Part shown: piece by piece, positions 1-11,818 of the stretch | How the letters are laid out: every line of letters starts with the position of its first letter | Numbering within the stretch: position 1 is the stretch's first letter | Assembly: GCF_005239225.2 (NCBI RefSeq) | Contig: NC_133301.1 | Location: 1,183,001 to 1,247,000, forward strand | Source: Populus alba | Lineage: Eukaryota; Streptophyta; Magnoliopsida; Malpighiales; Salicaceae | Direction of reading: 5' to 3' | Length of the DNA stretch: 64,000 nt | Made by a program: the position numbers and the translations under genes | The notes under the pieces: generated by a model | Told to the model about the DNA's origin: nothing | The model's input: the letters and a program-made list of their open reading frames with translations, nothing else | Databases searched by the model: none

Positions 1-395
1 ATGCTCGATTTATATATGTATACTAATGATGTGTTGTGTTTAAATAATTTATGTGAAGGAAGCAGGTGTATCGCACCTTGTCCTTTTAAGTTGAGTAAAC
101 TTATTGGTAAATTTTAGATTTTATTGTTTTATTGCTTTGATGATATTGAAATGAGTAAGAGTACCTTATGTGCAACAGTATACCTCTATTGGTTAGGATA
201 ATGTTTGAACGAATAGGAGTGACTTGCGTGTGTTGTTATGTATCGAATTAATTATGTTATTATGGTCGTAGTGTCGATAACTAAGTTTGTGTGGGAATGA
301 TGCTTAGCAACAGTTACATATAATGCATATGATGTTAAAAGAAAAAAGAAAAAAAAAAAAGAGGGGGGATCGATACGAATGGAAATTTCAAGTGA
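1..395. other. unassigned AT-rich sequence before hairpin array
   Basis: No gene is visible. The stretch is AT-rich, has no long reading frame and ends in a poly-A/poly-G tract (about 340-366) directly before the hairpin array. It may belong to the same repeat as the array, but nothing here names a family. Confidence 0.3.
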
Positions 396-1093
396 CATTG
401 ATTAGCTATCTGGGTTTGGATAGCTAATGGTATCAATGAGGTTTCATTGGTACCGACATTTAGGGTGACATTGATTAGCTATCCGGGTTTGGATAGCTAA
501 TGGTATCAATGAGGTTTCATTGGTATCGGCATTTCAGACGACATTGATTAGCAATTCGGGTTTGGATTGCTAATGGTATCAATGAGGTTTCATTGGTGCT
601 GGTATTTCTTAAATTGATTAGTCGATCCCGAGCAATTTGGTGACTAATGATGTTAGTAAAGATTACTAACATCGGCATGGTTACTCCTGGTTCAGTGAAA
701 AAGATAGGTTTATTAACTATTCTGGGTCGAGAATAGTTAATGATATCAATGGGTCACATTGGTATCGGCAACCATTTCTGGTGTGATTAGCTACTCCAGG
801 CAAAGAGGCTGATAGTGTCAAGGGTTCTTGACATCAACAACTTTGATGGTGAATCAGATATGAATAAGATTTGATACTCCAGATAAGAATAATTAATGAC
901 ACTAATCGGTTGTGTTAATATCGGTACGTGAATGTAAGTGATTAGTCTATCCCAATATTAAAAGACTAATGATACTAATGAGATTTATTAGTGTCGGCGA
1001 TTACTTTCTAGAAAATAAAAGGAAAAATATTAATTAGTTATTCCAAAGGAATGAGATAAGCTAATGATATCAAGAGAGAAATGTCTTGGTATA
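396..1093. repeat. degenerate tandem array of double-hairpin units
   Basis: About eight or nine units of roughly 65-100 bp. Most contain two adjacent inverted repeats and many end in a TCGGC-like motif. The first stem usually starts ATTAG and closes with CTAAT; the second follows at once and often ends GGTATC. Clear first stems: 401-410/419-428 (10 bp perfect), 474-484/491-501 (11 bp perfect), 547-557/564-574 (one wobble), 712-723/730-741 (12 bp perfect), 941-948/963-970 (8 bp perfect). Clear second stems: 429-439/444-454, 502-512/517-527, 649-659/663-673 (11 bp perfect), 742-751/757-766, 971-979/987-995. The unit near 850-925 is poorly preserved. The stems stay paired although their sequence differs between units. 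Whether the array belongs to a larger transposon is unknown. Confidence 0.8.
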
Positions 1094-2394
1094 AAGAGAG
1101 AATTGATTTATAAGGAGATGGTGTTCGAAAATCATTTAGTTGTGTTGAGATTTTCAAGATGAAATTATTCTCAACAAATGGGAAAGGATATTAGATGGAT
1201 ATTGGTAATAGATTGAAAATGCATGTTGTAAAAGAGGTTTATGCCTAATTTTATGTCTCAAAAGAAATTCTATGAAGATTATTACCTATCATTGTTATTG
1301 TTTGTTACTATCTTTTTATATTTATGTGTACATGTTAATTTTTATTTTCAGGTCCATCAAGGTCTCGTCCAAAATGATATTAGTTTAGTTACCTTTTGCT
1401 TTTGACCATGTAATTATTTGTAAATTAAGAGTCTTATATCCTAAAACTTGAAATGTAATATTAATTTGTAAATTTGAATGTATGACTTTAATTTAATGTT
1501 TGTAACTTTAAGTACCTACTTAACCATGCATGTTTAGAGTTGGAAATCGAATCTTTAACTTGAATTACATTATATGATGTTATTGAATAACATGTGTTGT
1601 GTTGATGATGTTGAGTTGGGTTGAGATCCAGGATGATTGGATTATGATGTGAATTAAAATTGGAAGTGTAATATGGTTTTGTCGATAACTTGGGACCTCC
1701 TATTATAGGGGAGACTCAGCCGAAATTTTGGTAGAAATTTGGTGGAACTGGTATATATATATATATATATAAAAAATTTAACTGAAAATTTCCAATGTAT
1801 CACGAAAAAGGATGTGGGAAATCGTGGTTGTTACAGGCTCGGCTCGGCTAGGCTCAAATATGGCGCGCATGTAGCTTAGTCGTCTTCTTCCTCTAGGCGC
1901 ATGGGCTGGTGGTGGTTGACAAAGGTAGTGCTTTAGGCAGCGCATATAGTTTACCCCTTGCTCCAATAAGGCTGATTTTTGCACCGTTGAGTTCATATTG
2001 AAGAACCCTACATTATGGAATGATCAAAATGTGTTTTGACAACTTTGAAAATTTGGATGCATCTCAAAAACTCCTCTATTTTTTTACGAACAAAGCTCTA
2101 ATACCAATTATTGGTGGGAGAAACCGTTGGTGATGGTTTTAAAACACTCAGGAAAGATAAAACAATAATGTTTTATATCATAAACAAAAAGCTTACATAA
2201 ATTGCAAACTCTCAAACACTCATCTTCTCTTTCTCTCTTTTATTTCTCACACTCAATAGCAAAAACTTAGTTGCTTATTTATACATAAAATAAAATTATG
2301 AAAAATCATATTTCAAGTGTGAACACAAATGGTTGGTGGTAGTGTGAAGGCGGCTGGCGGCTACGATTGGTGGCAGCCATCCTTGTCCTTCTAT
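1094..2394. other. non-coding, repeat-like stretch
   Basis: No credible gene. An (AT)n microsatellite lies near 1751-1770. The short stretch around 1690-1740 (a 'cctcctattataggggag' motif followed by an A/T-rich run) looks like dispersed repeat sequence, but I cannot assign a family. A pyrimidine-rich tract lies near 2220-2250. Confidence 0.3.
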
Positions 2395-3479
2395 AGTGGA
2401 GCTTGAGTTTACTGTAACATGCATTGATGGTTATTTCTTAAAGAATGGATTTGTAAATGTCCCCATGAATATGTCATCTATGTAAAGATAAAAGAGAGTG
2501 ATGATACTCTTATTATATGCTTGTATATGGATGACATGATCTTTATAGGAAATAATCCATAGATATTTGGAGACTTCAAGCAAGCAATGATCAAGGAGTT
2601 TGAGATGACGGATAGTGGTCTTATGACATACTACTTAGGGATTAAGATCAAGTAAGGAGAAGATGGAATTTTTGTGATCAAGAGAAGTTTACAAAAGAGA
2701 TTCTCAAAAAAATTAAAATGAAGAATTGTCTAAAAGTGAATACTCTAGTTGAGTGTGGAGTGAAGATGTCAAAGAATTATAAATAAGAGAAGATAAACTT
2801 TACAACATTTAAGAGTCTAGTTAGGAGTTTGAGATACTTGATTTGCACTCATCCAAATATTCTCTTTGGAGTAGGATTTGTGAGCAGATTCATGGAGAGA
2901 CCAACTATAACACATTTCAAAAGCATTAAAGTGAATCCTTCGGTATATCAAAGGTACTGTTTATTGGCTTGTTCTATGGATATTCTAACAATTTTGAACT
3001 TATGGGTTATAGAGATAGTGATTAGACTGGAGATATGTATGATAGAAAAAGCATTACAGGTTCTGTTTTCTACATAGGAGACACAACATTTACATAGAGT
3101 TCAAAGAAGCAACCTATAGTCATATTATCAACTTGTAAAGCTGAATATATAGCTATTACAGCATGTGTTTGTCATTTCATACGGCTAAGAAAATTTTTGA
3201 AAAAGTTGTGAATGCCATGAGAGAAGCCTATGAAAATTTATGTGGACAACTCATCAACCATTGCTTTAGTAAAGAATCCTATGTTTCATGATAAAAGTAC
3301 GCATATTGACACAAGATTTCATTACTACGAGATTACATAACAAACAAGAAAGTTGAAGTCAAGTATGTGAAGATCCAAGATCAAGTCGCAAACATTTTCA
3401 CTAAGCCACTCAAACATGATGTTTTTGCCAAGACAAGAAATATATTGGGAGTTATAAAGAAATTAAGTTTAAGAAGGGA
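2395..3479 (+). pseudogene. decayed Ty1/copia reverse transcriptase-RNase H fragment
   Basis: Conceptual translation in broken frames gives the 3' half of a copia polyprotein. It includes the YMDD-type catalytic box of reverse transcriptase (2524-2535), the following 'FEMTDSGLM' and 'YYLGI' block, and an RNase H C-terminus with a 'DQVANIFTKPL' motif near 3380-3410. Many in-frame stops and frame changes show it is dead. It runs into a purine-rich polypurine tract (3471-3479) and then an LTR, so this is the 3' end of one old element whose 5' part is missing or unrecognisable. It lies just downstream of GLR copy 1, on the opposite strand. Confidence 0.85.
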
Positions 3480-3823
3480 TGTTGAAAGTAAACTAAATTT
3501 TGATTTTTTTGAAAAACAAAAGAACCGGTCAGCCGGTTGAATTAAATAAATCGATCGATCAATTTAGAAATTGTCAATCGGTTAAGTCGGTAGAATATTT
3601 TTCCTTATTAGTTTAGGTTTTTCTTTTGTTAAATTAACTCCTTGATTGTCTAAAATTTTATGCCTATAAATAATTTTGTAATTAGAACATAAGAGATGTA
3701 ATACAAAAGAGAATAAGAATGTATCTTCGAGAAAACACTTAATGCAAAAACATCTTTCTCTCATATTTTTCTTGTTCTTAAGTTTTGTTTTTTTAAGATT
3801 ATCTTCTATCACTCCTTCAAACA
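3480..3823 (+). mobile_element. 3' LTR of the decayed copia element
   Basis: Begins TGTTGAAAGTAAAC directly after the polypurine tract and ends about '...CTTCAAACA', giving TG...CA borders. It carries several short ACCGGT/CGGTT-type repeats. A related solo LTR lies at about 21373-21760. The element ends 2-3 bp before the stop codon of GLR copy 1. The exact 3' border is uncertain because no 5' LTR is present for comparison. Confidence 0.65.
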
Positions 3824-6352
3824 GATCATTCTTGATTTGGGACGACAAGCTGATTGATATTTTGTACTTCCTCTTGATCGGGTTGTTGTGCATTTGGATC
3901 TTGATCATCATCATTGTCTGCCGGTGGAAGATCTCCAGGGATAGCTATGTGGATCAGATTCAGTTCAGTTCTACTGGATGTTAAGTCCATGTGAATGAAG
4001 ATTCTGAACAAAACAAGAACTCTGCTCCATGTTGTTGCTCTTAAATAAGAGGGCTGCAAGAGTACTGCTCTGTGCTCGTAAACAAATATGGTTGCGAAGA
4101 TCATGAGAGCTGAAATTGAAGCAATGCCAGTACTAAGAAATAATCCCCAAAAACTCTTGAGACTAAGGCTATTAGATGAAACTGAGGTGCTGGATTCTTG
4201 ACAACTGCTTTGTGTGCCAAGCCATGCATCCTCAATTTCCTTCATCTTATCTCCTTCGGTCACATTTAGAACTGCCCTTGATACATCAGCTACAAGAGGA
4301 GAACCTTTAGGGAAGACCTGAAACGCAAAAAAGAATGATCCCACATGAGAAATTTTGTGTGCTCATACACGAATGATATATCAGACAGAAACAAGAAGAG
4401 CAGGAGGAAGGAAGAGAAGTGATCTTACAAACCCGAAACCGCCTGTTTTAAATGTAGGTTCAATTATTGTATATTTCGAGCAATACATAGATAGAAAGAA
4501 TTTCATATATGGCACTTCATCAAATGCGGCAGCAATACCACCATTTCCACTACCTCTGGAAAAAAGCTCGTCGCATTCTTCTGGAGTATTATAAGCCACA
4601 AGCCTCGAGTCATCAAAACCCAAGTTTTTCAGGATTCCCAACACAAAAGAGTTCTGCTGGTATCCCACAAACTCCCCCTTTTTAATGAGCTCATGAACAC
4701 TAGTAACTGTAGGCTGGAGCTGCTGAACGGTAAGCAAGCTACTTAGGCTGGCAGTGTAGCTTTGAGTAAGAATGAGTACAACAAAACACCATATGGTTAC
4801 AACTATTCTAGCCAAGTTGCTAACCACCCTCCCCTGTAACATAAAGAACATAGGTATCATAAACATCAAGTCAGTGTTTGAGATTGAAGTGCTTTGAGAA
4901 CTATAAACTCAGAAGGTGAAGCGAAATTACTGTGAGCAAAAACCATGGTTGAGAAAGAAAACCAGAAGCTAGTGCCTATTTGATGCGAAAGTGGCCCTTG
5001 AAAATCTTCATTTATTCCGTGTTCAAGAACCCAGACCACAAGTCCAATGAAAACAAAGAAACAAAAGCTTGTGACCCAAAGGTCCCAAGTCAAAGGCTTC
5101 AAGAAAACCCAAGCATTTTTGTTTCTGCTGTCTTTGATTGGAACGATAATGGAGACGCCACTTCCCGTATAAGGCAATGTAAAATCGACGTACTTGGACC
5201 TGTTGGCTATGATAGTTGTATCTCCGACCACAGCGTCGTAGCTCTGTTTACAGTAATGCGTTACCTATAGGAATGGTGCTAACGTGATGAAGCATAATAT
5301 AGAAACATGAGAGGGGTTTTACCTTTAAATACACTTGATAGACCAGATCATTGTAAGTTCCAGCAGACTTCCCATCAGGCTTGACAAAGGGGATGTACTC
5401 ATAAGTTATGGCATAAGGTAATGCGTCAACTGCAGCTTCGAATATAGCTATGCAGTATCCAGTGACTGTTGTCATATTGGAATTGAGATCTGTTGTATCC
5501 TTCACAAATTGACCGAAATTGCTTGAACTCGGTACTCCTATCCGCAACTTCTTCCCATTTGTCGGAATCTCCCAGCCCTTGGGAATAGAAGTTGAATCCC
5601 CTGCCCATATAACAGGTGCCAGACTGGACTTGGAAGTAGAATAAGTACCAGTGGTATTTGCTATCAAGTTAAGGGTTTTTGCGAGTCCCTTTCTCGGCAT
5701 CCAAAATCCTATCCTCCTTTCTCCATTTCCATTCATATTAACTATTTCAAAAGCTGATGGTTGTAACTGTCCATTAATGAAGAAGAAATCTCCAGTTAGG
5801 CCTTTAAAACTAGTGTTTGATAATGCTCGGAGGAGGTTTGGACCATTTTGAGAGATTCCCAGATTTTCTAGATCAGTCACTGAAGTGTTAGAAACATTTG
5901 CCTCCCGAAAGCCTAAGTTTGTTGTACCAGCTTTCTCAATTTCCATGGCCAATGCTACAGTAGAATCGTAGGCTTGTAGTGCATAAATGTTTAACTCAGC
6001 ATCAACCATGTCTGCATTATCTTGTTGGAATTTCCTTTTCCACCGTAACCGAAAATTTCCTAGGTCCGTTGTTTTTGGAATATAAGGTTTAATACCCAAT
6101 ACCCCATGCATAGAATCAATGACAGAAGGATCTGGTGAGGTTGAGAGACCTACAGTCGGTCCATTGGTCATGATCCAAACGTAGCCTTTACTCATCATCC
6201 CAATCTCTTTAGCTTTGACAAAAAGCCGAGCGCCAAGAGAGGCAAACATGTGCACAATGAAAACTCTTGTTTGCATTGTCATCAGCTTGTAAAGCTCCTC
6301 AGCAATTTGATCATCAGTGGCCGATGGAGAAATGACACTCCGGTAGGGTACA

Positions 6353-9300
6353 TGTTAGAAATAATGTTCAGGACTGCTGAGCTGGAAAATCTTATTCTTT
6401 CTTTAATTTTTGATTTAGTCAATTCTGTTCCTATTTTCTTGTTCTTGCTGCTATTTCGCAGCTCTGTTATTTCCATTATCAATTGATCATGGCTTGAATG
6501 TAGGACCATGATCGTAGGAGTTTGTTATGTATCAGCTCTATAAATTGAGCTGCAGTTATGAATAAAGTATTCAAGCTTTTCATTCATCAATCTCTTCTTA
6601 AACACAAGCATTATCCTTTGTTATTTTTGTTGTTCAGAATCACTGCAACAACGACAATTGGTATCAGAGCATCTTGATTTAAAGGGATCTGTGTTGTAAC
6701 CCATGGAGACAGAAGTAAGCTTCTCATCAATTGCTCCACCAGTGTTCAATGGTGATAATTACCAGTTTTGGGCAGTACGGATGGAGACATACTTAGAGGC
6801 TCTGGATTTGTGGGAGGCAGTGGAAGAAGATTATGAAATCCCTGCACTTCCAAACAATCCCACCATGGCGTAGATCAAATCACAGAAGGAGAAGAAGACA
6901 AAAAAATCAAAGGCAAAGGCGTGCTTGTTTGCTGCAGTAGCATCCAACATTTTCACTCGAATCATGTCTCTGAAAACAGCAAAGGAGATATGGGAGTTTC
7001 TCAAGACTGAGTATGAAGGGGATGAAAGAATTCAAGGTATGCAAGTGTTGAACTTGATGCGTGATTTCGAGTTGCAGAAGATGAAGAAAACTGAATCCAT
7101 CAAAGAGTACTCTGACAGGCTGCTTAATATTGCAAGCCGAATCAGTTTACTTGGCTCGTCCCTGCCTGAGTCAAGAATTGTTCAAAAAATTCTTGTAACA
7201 ATTCCTGAAATCTTTGAAGCTACAATTACATCCTTGGAAAATACCAAGGATATGTCAAAAATTACTTTGACAGAAATGCTAAATGCATTACAAGCTCAGG
7301 AGCAAAGGAGGATTATGAGACAGGAAGATGAGATTGAAGGAGCTCTATTCGTCAAGCATAGAGAAAAAGGAAAGAATTACAAGAAGAATGGAAGCAGTCA
7401 AGCATCATCAGGTGATTCCAGGAATTTCAACCGGAGCAACACTGGAAATAAAAAAGGACCTTTTCCTCCATGCCAGCATTGTAAAAGGAGATCACATCCA
7501 CATTTTAAGTGTTGGAGAAGACCAGAAGCTAAGTGCAACAAATGCAATCAAATGGGGCACGAGGCTGTCATCTGCAAAAACAAAATTCAACAGCATGGTG
7601 AAGAAGCTCAAATTGCTGATCAAGAAGAAGAAGATCAATTGTTTGTGGCCACTTGCATTTCCAGAAATGACTCAAGTGAAAGCTGGCTCATTGATAGTGG
7701 TTGCACCAACCACATGACACATGACAGAAACATATTCAAGGAGCTGAAACAAACAACTTCAAAGGTTCGAATTGGAAATGGAGAATACCTTGCTGTTGAA
7801 GGAAAGGGAACCGTGGCAATCTTGACTTGCTCAGGTACTAAGTTCATCTCTGATGTATTGTATGTCCCTGGTATAAATCAAAATTTATTCAGTGTTGGTC
7901 AGCTTATTGAGAAGGGTTATAAAGTAGTGTTTGAAAACAATTGCTGCTTGATCAAAGATGTGAATGGTCATGATATTTTCAAAATAATCATGAAAGGGAA
8001 GAGTTTTGCTCTAAATCCATTGGAGGAGGAGCATACTGCTTTCCCAATTAAAGAAAATATCACAGATATTTGGCACAAGAGGCTCGGGCACTATCATCAT
8101 AGAGGGCTGATGCTTATGAAATCCAAGATGATGGCTAAGGATTTCCCAGCACTTGATGATCACATATCCAGCTGCAGAACTTGTCACACTGGCAAGCTAA
8201 ACAGGAAGCCCTTTCCAGAAGCCACATGGAGAGCAACAAGGAAGCTGCAATTGATTCATACTGACATTGCAGGACCACAAAGGACACTCTCTCTAAATGG
8301 GAGTCTGTATTATGCTGTCTTCATTGACGATTACAGCCGAATGTGCTGGATTTTCTTCTTGAAGCACAAGTCAGAGGTAGCACAGGTGTTCTGGAATTTC
8401 AAGGCCAAAGTTGAAAATGAAAGTGGCTGCAAAATTCAAGCCCTCAAATCAGACAATGGCAAGGAATACACTTCCAATGCCTTCAATGTTTTTTGTGAGG
8501 AGGCAGGCATTCATCATCAGCTAACAACTCCGTATACTCCTCAGCAAAACGGAGTTAGTGAGAGGCGAAACAAGTTCATATTAGAAATGACAAGATGCTT
8601 GCTACATGAGAAGAATTTACCAAAGAAATTCTGGGCAGAGGCTGCAAACACTGCTGTGTTCTTGCAAAATCGACTGCCTACAAGAGCCTTGAAGGATCAA
8701 ACACCCTTTGAGGCATGGTATGGTTACAAACCATCTCTGAATTTTCTTAAAGTATTTGGATGTTTGTGCTTCACCCTTGTTCCACAGGTCAAGAGGGATA
8801 AACTTGACAAGAAAGCACTTCCAGGCATTTTTGTTGGCTACAGCTTAGTTTCAAAGGCTTATAAGATTTTCCAGCCACAAACTGGAAAAATCGTTATAAG
8901 CAGAGATGTCCAATTCCTGGAAGATGAAGAATGGGACTGGAACGATGCAATCAAAGAAGATTCAGCCTCTCCAAAAGGCAATTATCTTGTTTCAGACACA
9001 GATGATCAAAGCATGGAAGATTGGGACATCAACATGACAGATGACACTCCTGTTAGAGGCACACGGTCACTCCTTGATGTGTATCAAAGGTGCAACATTG
9101 CTGTGTGTGAACCTGCAGACTTTGAAGAAGCCAAGCTAGATCAAAATTGGCTTGCTGCGATGAAGGAGGAGCTTCTCATGATCACGAGAAACAACATGTG
9201 GGAGTTGGTTGACAGACCTCAAAACAGAAATGTAATCGGTGTAAAATGGGTGTATCGAACAAAACTCAACGCTGATGGCTCAATCAATAAGCTCAAAGCC

Positions 9301-10950
9301 AGGCTAGTGGTGAAGGGTTATGCATAAATCTTTGGCGTGGACTACTCAGACACATTTGCACCGGTAGCAAGACTTGACACTATCAGGCTGCTACTTGCCA
9401 TTGCAGCACAACTGAATTGGAAGGTGTATCAAATGGATGTCAAGTCAGCGTTTTTAAATGGTGTTTTGCAGGAGGAGATCTATACTGAGCAACCAGAAGG
9501 CTTTGCAAATGAAGGAGAGGAGGACAAAGTCTGTCTTCTTAAGAAGGCACTATATGGATTGAAGCAAGCTCCAAGAGCTTGGTACAGCCGAATCGATGAA
9601 CATTTGCAGCACTTGGGATTCACTAAAAGCCTCTCTGAATCGACTCTTTACATCAAGCAAAATGGTGATAACATCCTTATCATCTCACTTTACGTTGATG
9701 ATTTGCTTGTAACAGGAAATAACAACAATAATGTGGAGACGTTCAAGCAAGAGATGATGAGTGTATTTGAGATGACAGATTTGGGTTTGATGTCTTTTTT
9801 TCTTGGAATGGAAGTTAAGCAAGCTGAACATGAAGTGTTCATATGTCAGAAGAAGTATGCCAAAGAAATCCTCAAAAAGTTCAAACTTGAAGATTGCAAA
9901 GCAGTAAGCACTCCTATGAATCAAAAGGAGAAGCTATGTAAAGAAGATGGAGCCGAGAAGGTTGATCAAGCACAATTCAGAAAAATTGTTGGATGTTTGA
10001 TGTATCTCACTGCAACTAGGCCTGATATTTTGAATGCTGTGAGTATCTTGTCTAGATTCATGCATTGTGCTAGTGAATTGCATTTCAAGGCTGCTAAAAG
10101 AGTGATAAGATATGTCAAAGGAACCTGCAATTTTGGCATAAGATACACAAGAAGTAGAGAGTTCAAACTGGTCGGGTACTCTGACAGTGATTGGGGAGGC
10201 TCAATTGATGACTTGAAGAGCACATCAGGCTACTGTTTCTCTTTAGGTTCTGGTGTGTTTTCATGGAATTCAAAAAAGCAAGAAACCGTAGCCCAATCCA
10301 CTGCTGAAGCTGAGTTTGTGGCTGCAACAGCTGCTGTCAATCAAGCTTTGTGGCTGAGGAAAATTTTATCTGATCTTAACCTGGAGCAAAAGGAAAGCAC
10401 AGAAATTCTAGTTGACAATCAAGCTGCCATTTCCATCTCTAATAATCCTGTGTTTCACGGGAAAACCAAGCATTTCAACATCAAATTATTCTTTTTGAGA
10501 GAGGTGCAGAAAGATGGGAGTATCATTCTTATTTACTGCAAAACCGAAGAACAAGCAGCTGATATTTTCACCAAACCACTGCCAGTCAACAAATTCGAAT
10601 TTCTGAGAACAAAGTTGGGAGTTTGCAGCTCCTAAACAAGGAGGAGTGTTAGAAATAATGTTCAAGACTGCTGAGCTGGAAAATCTTATTCTTTCTTTAA
10701 TTTTTGATTTAGTCAATTCTATTCCTATTTTCTTGTTCTTGCTGCTATTTCGCAGCTCTGTTATTTCCATTATCAATTGATCATGGCTTGAATGTAGGAC
10801 CATGATCGTAGGAGTTTGTTATGTATCAGCTCTATAAATTGAGCTGCAGTTATGAATAAAGTATTCAAGCTTTTCATTCATCAATCTCTTCTTAAACACA
10901 AGCATTATCCTTTGTTATTTTTGTTGTTCAGAATCACTGCAACAACGACA
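6353..10950 (+). mobile_element. full-length Ty1/copia LTR retrotransposon
   Basis: 304-bp LTRs at 6353-6656 and 10647-10950 start TGTTAGAAAT and end CAACGACA. A perfect 5-bp target duplication GTACA flanks the element (6348-6352 and 10951-10955). A primer-binding site complementary to initiator tRNA-Met lies at 6659-6670, and a polypurine tract AAACAAGGAGGAG abuts the 3' LTR (10634-10646). The LTRs differ at two visible positions, both near their 5' ends, so the insertion is recent. It sits inside exon 2 of GLR copy 1, opposite in orientation. A TATA box (TATAAATT) is in the LTR at 6539-6546 and again in the 3' copy. Confidence 0.97.
6703..10635 (+). pseudogene. copia Gag-Pol polyprotein, two in-frame stops
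   Basis: One continuous frame of 1311 codons, interrupted only by TAG at 6871-6873 (codon 57) and TAA at 9325-9327 (codon 875). Both probably replaced glutamine codons by C-to-T change. Order of domains: Gag of the UBN2 type; two CX2CX4HX4C zinc knuckles (from residues 257 and 278); aspartic protease DSG at 331-333; GAG-pre-integrase His/Cys region; integrase core D521, D584, E620 (a D-D-35-E arrangement); reverse transcriptase with YVDD at 997-1000; RNase H with YSDSDW near 1161 and a terminal ADIFTKPL motif. The domain order (integrase before reverse transcriptase) defines Ty1/copia. There is no frameshift, so the element was recently coding. The stops make it defective unless read through. 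Confidence 0.93.
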
Positions 10951-11155
10951 GTACATGAGCCTCAACTGCTTGCAAAGCATCAGTTAAATAAGGTATAACT
11001 CCCTCTCCATATTCGTTGTCCATGTAGATAGGTACTGCTTCTTTCCATCTAAAGGCTTGAACTAATGCTCCAATGCCATTGACTTGACTTGAGTCATTTT
11101 GTGTAGCTCGAAAAAAATAGGGACTCCTGGTGGAAGTAAGAGAATCACTTGATGC

Positions 11156-11690
11156 GAGGAAGCTCTTTGTCCTTTCTGCTGCAAGGAGATTGAGACTACA
11201 CATCATCTTTTCCATCTTTGTCCAAAATCATGGTCTCTTTGGGGCAGACTATTTAGTTGGTTTGGGTGTGTAGGTTGTCTGCCAAAAGAACCATATCATA
11301 ACCTTCAGGAATGGTCCAACATGGTAAAAGGAAAATTCCAGCGTCAGGCAATTACCCTTCTCTGTAAAGGATTATACTGGTCAATTTGGATAGCGCGCAA
11401 CCACATGATCTTTGACAACAAAACTCCAGACTGGGATGTGATTTTTGACCTCACCTTTCATCGGTTGGCCTTTTGGTTGAAGTCCTTTGTTAAAAATTTC
11501 AGCTATACGGGCTCTGATCTTTATAGGAATCCTGAATGTATTATGAACTGGACTAACTAGTCAGGTCTTTAGATTCCTTGTTTTCTTAATGTATTTTTAA
11601 TTTCCCATGTAATCTTCCTTATCAGCCCTCATCTCCTTAATGGGGGCATATTATTTATAATATTCTCGATTACTATCAAAAAAAAAAAAA
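11156..11690 (+). mobile_element. 5'-truncated L1-type LINE insertion in GLR copy 1
   Basis: The insertion ends in a poly-A tail (about 11678-11690). It is bounded by a 9-bp direct repeat ACTTGATGC (11147-11155 and 11691-11699), the mark of target-primed reverse transcription. From about 11245 to 11560 it encodes the C-terminus of a plant LINE reverse transcriptase (zf-RVT region), with the 'WSIWIARN' block and stop at 11558-11560, followed by a short 3' UTR. Most of the element, including the reverse transcriptase core, is missing. It lies within exon 2 of GLR copy 1, before the copia insertion in transcript order. Confidence 0.88.
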
Positions 11691-11818
11691 ACTTGATGCA
11701 GAAAATGATATGATGGGCACTTGAGCTTTTTCTCCTAGACCAATAACAAAATTAGCTTGCATTGATGTTGTCGGCCCCAATATTGCTTGCACTTCCACAT
11801 TCTTTATCAAGTCCAAGG

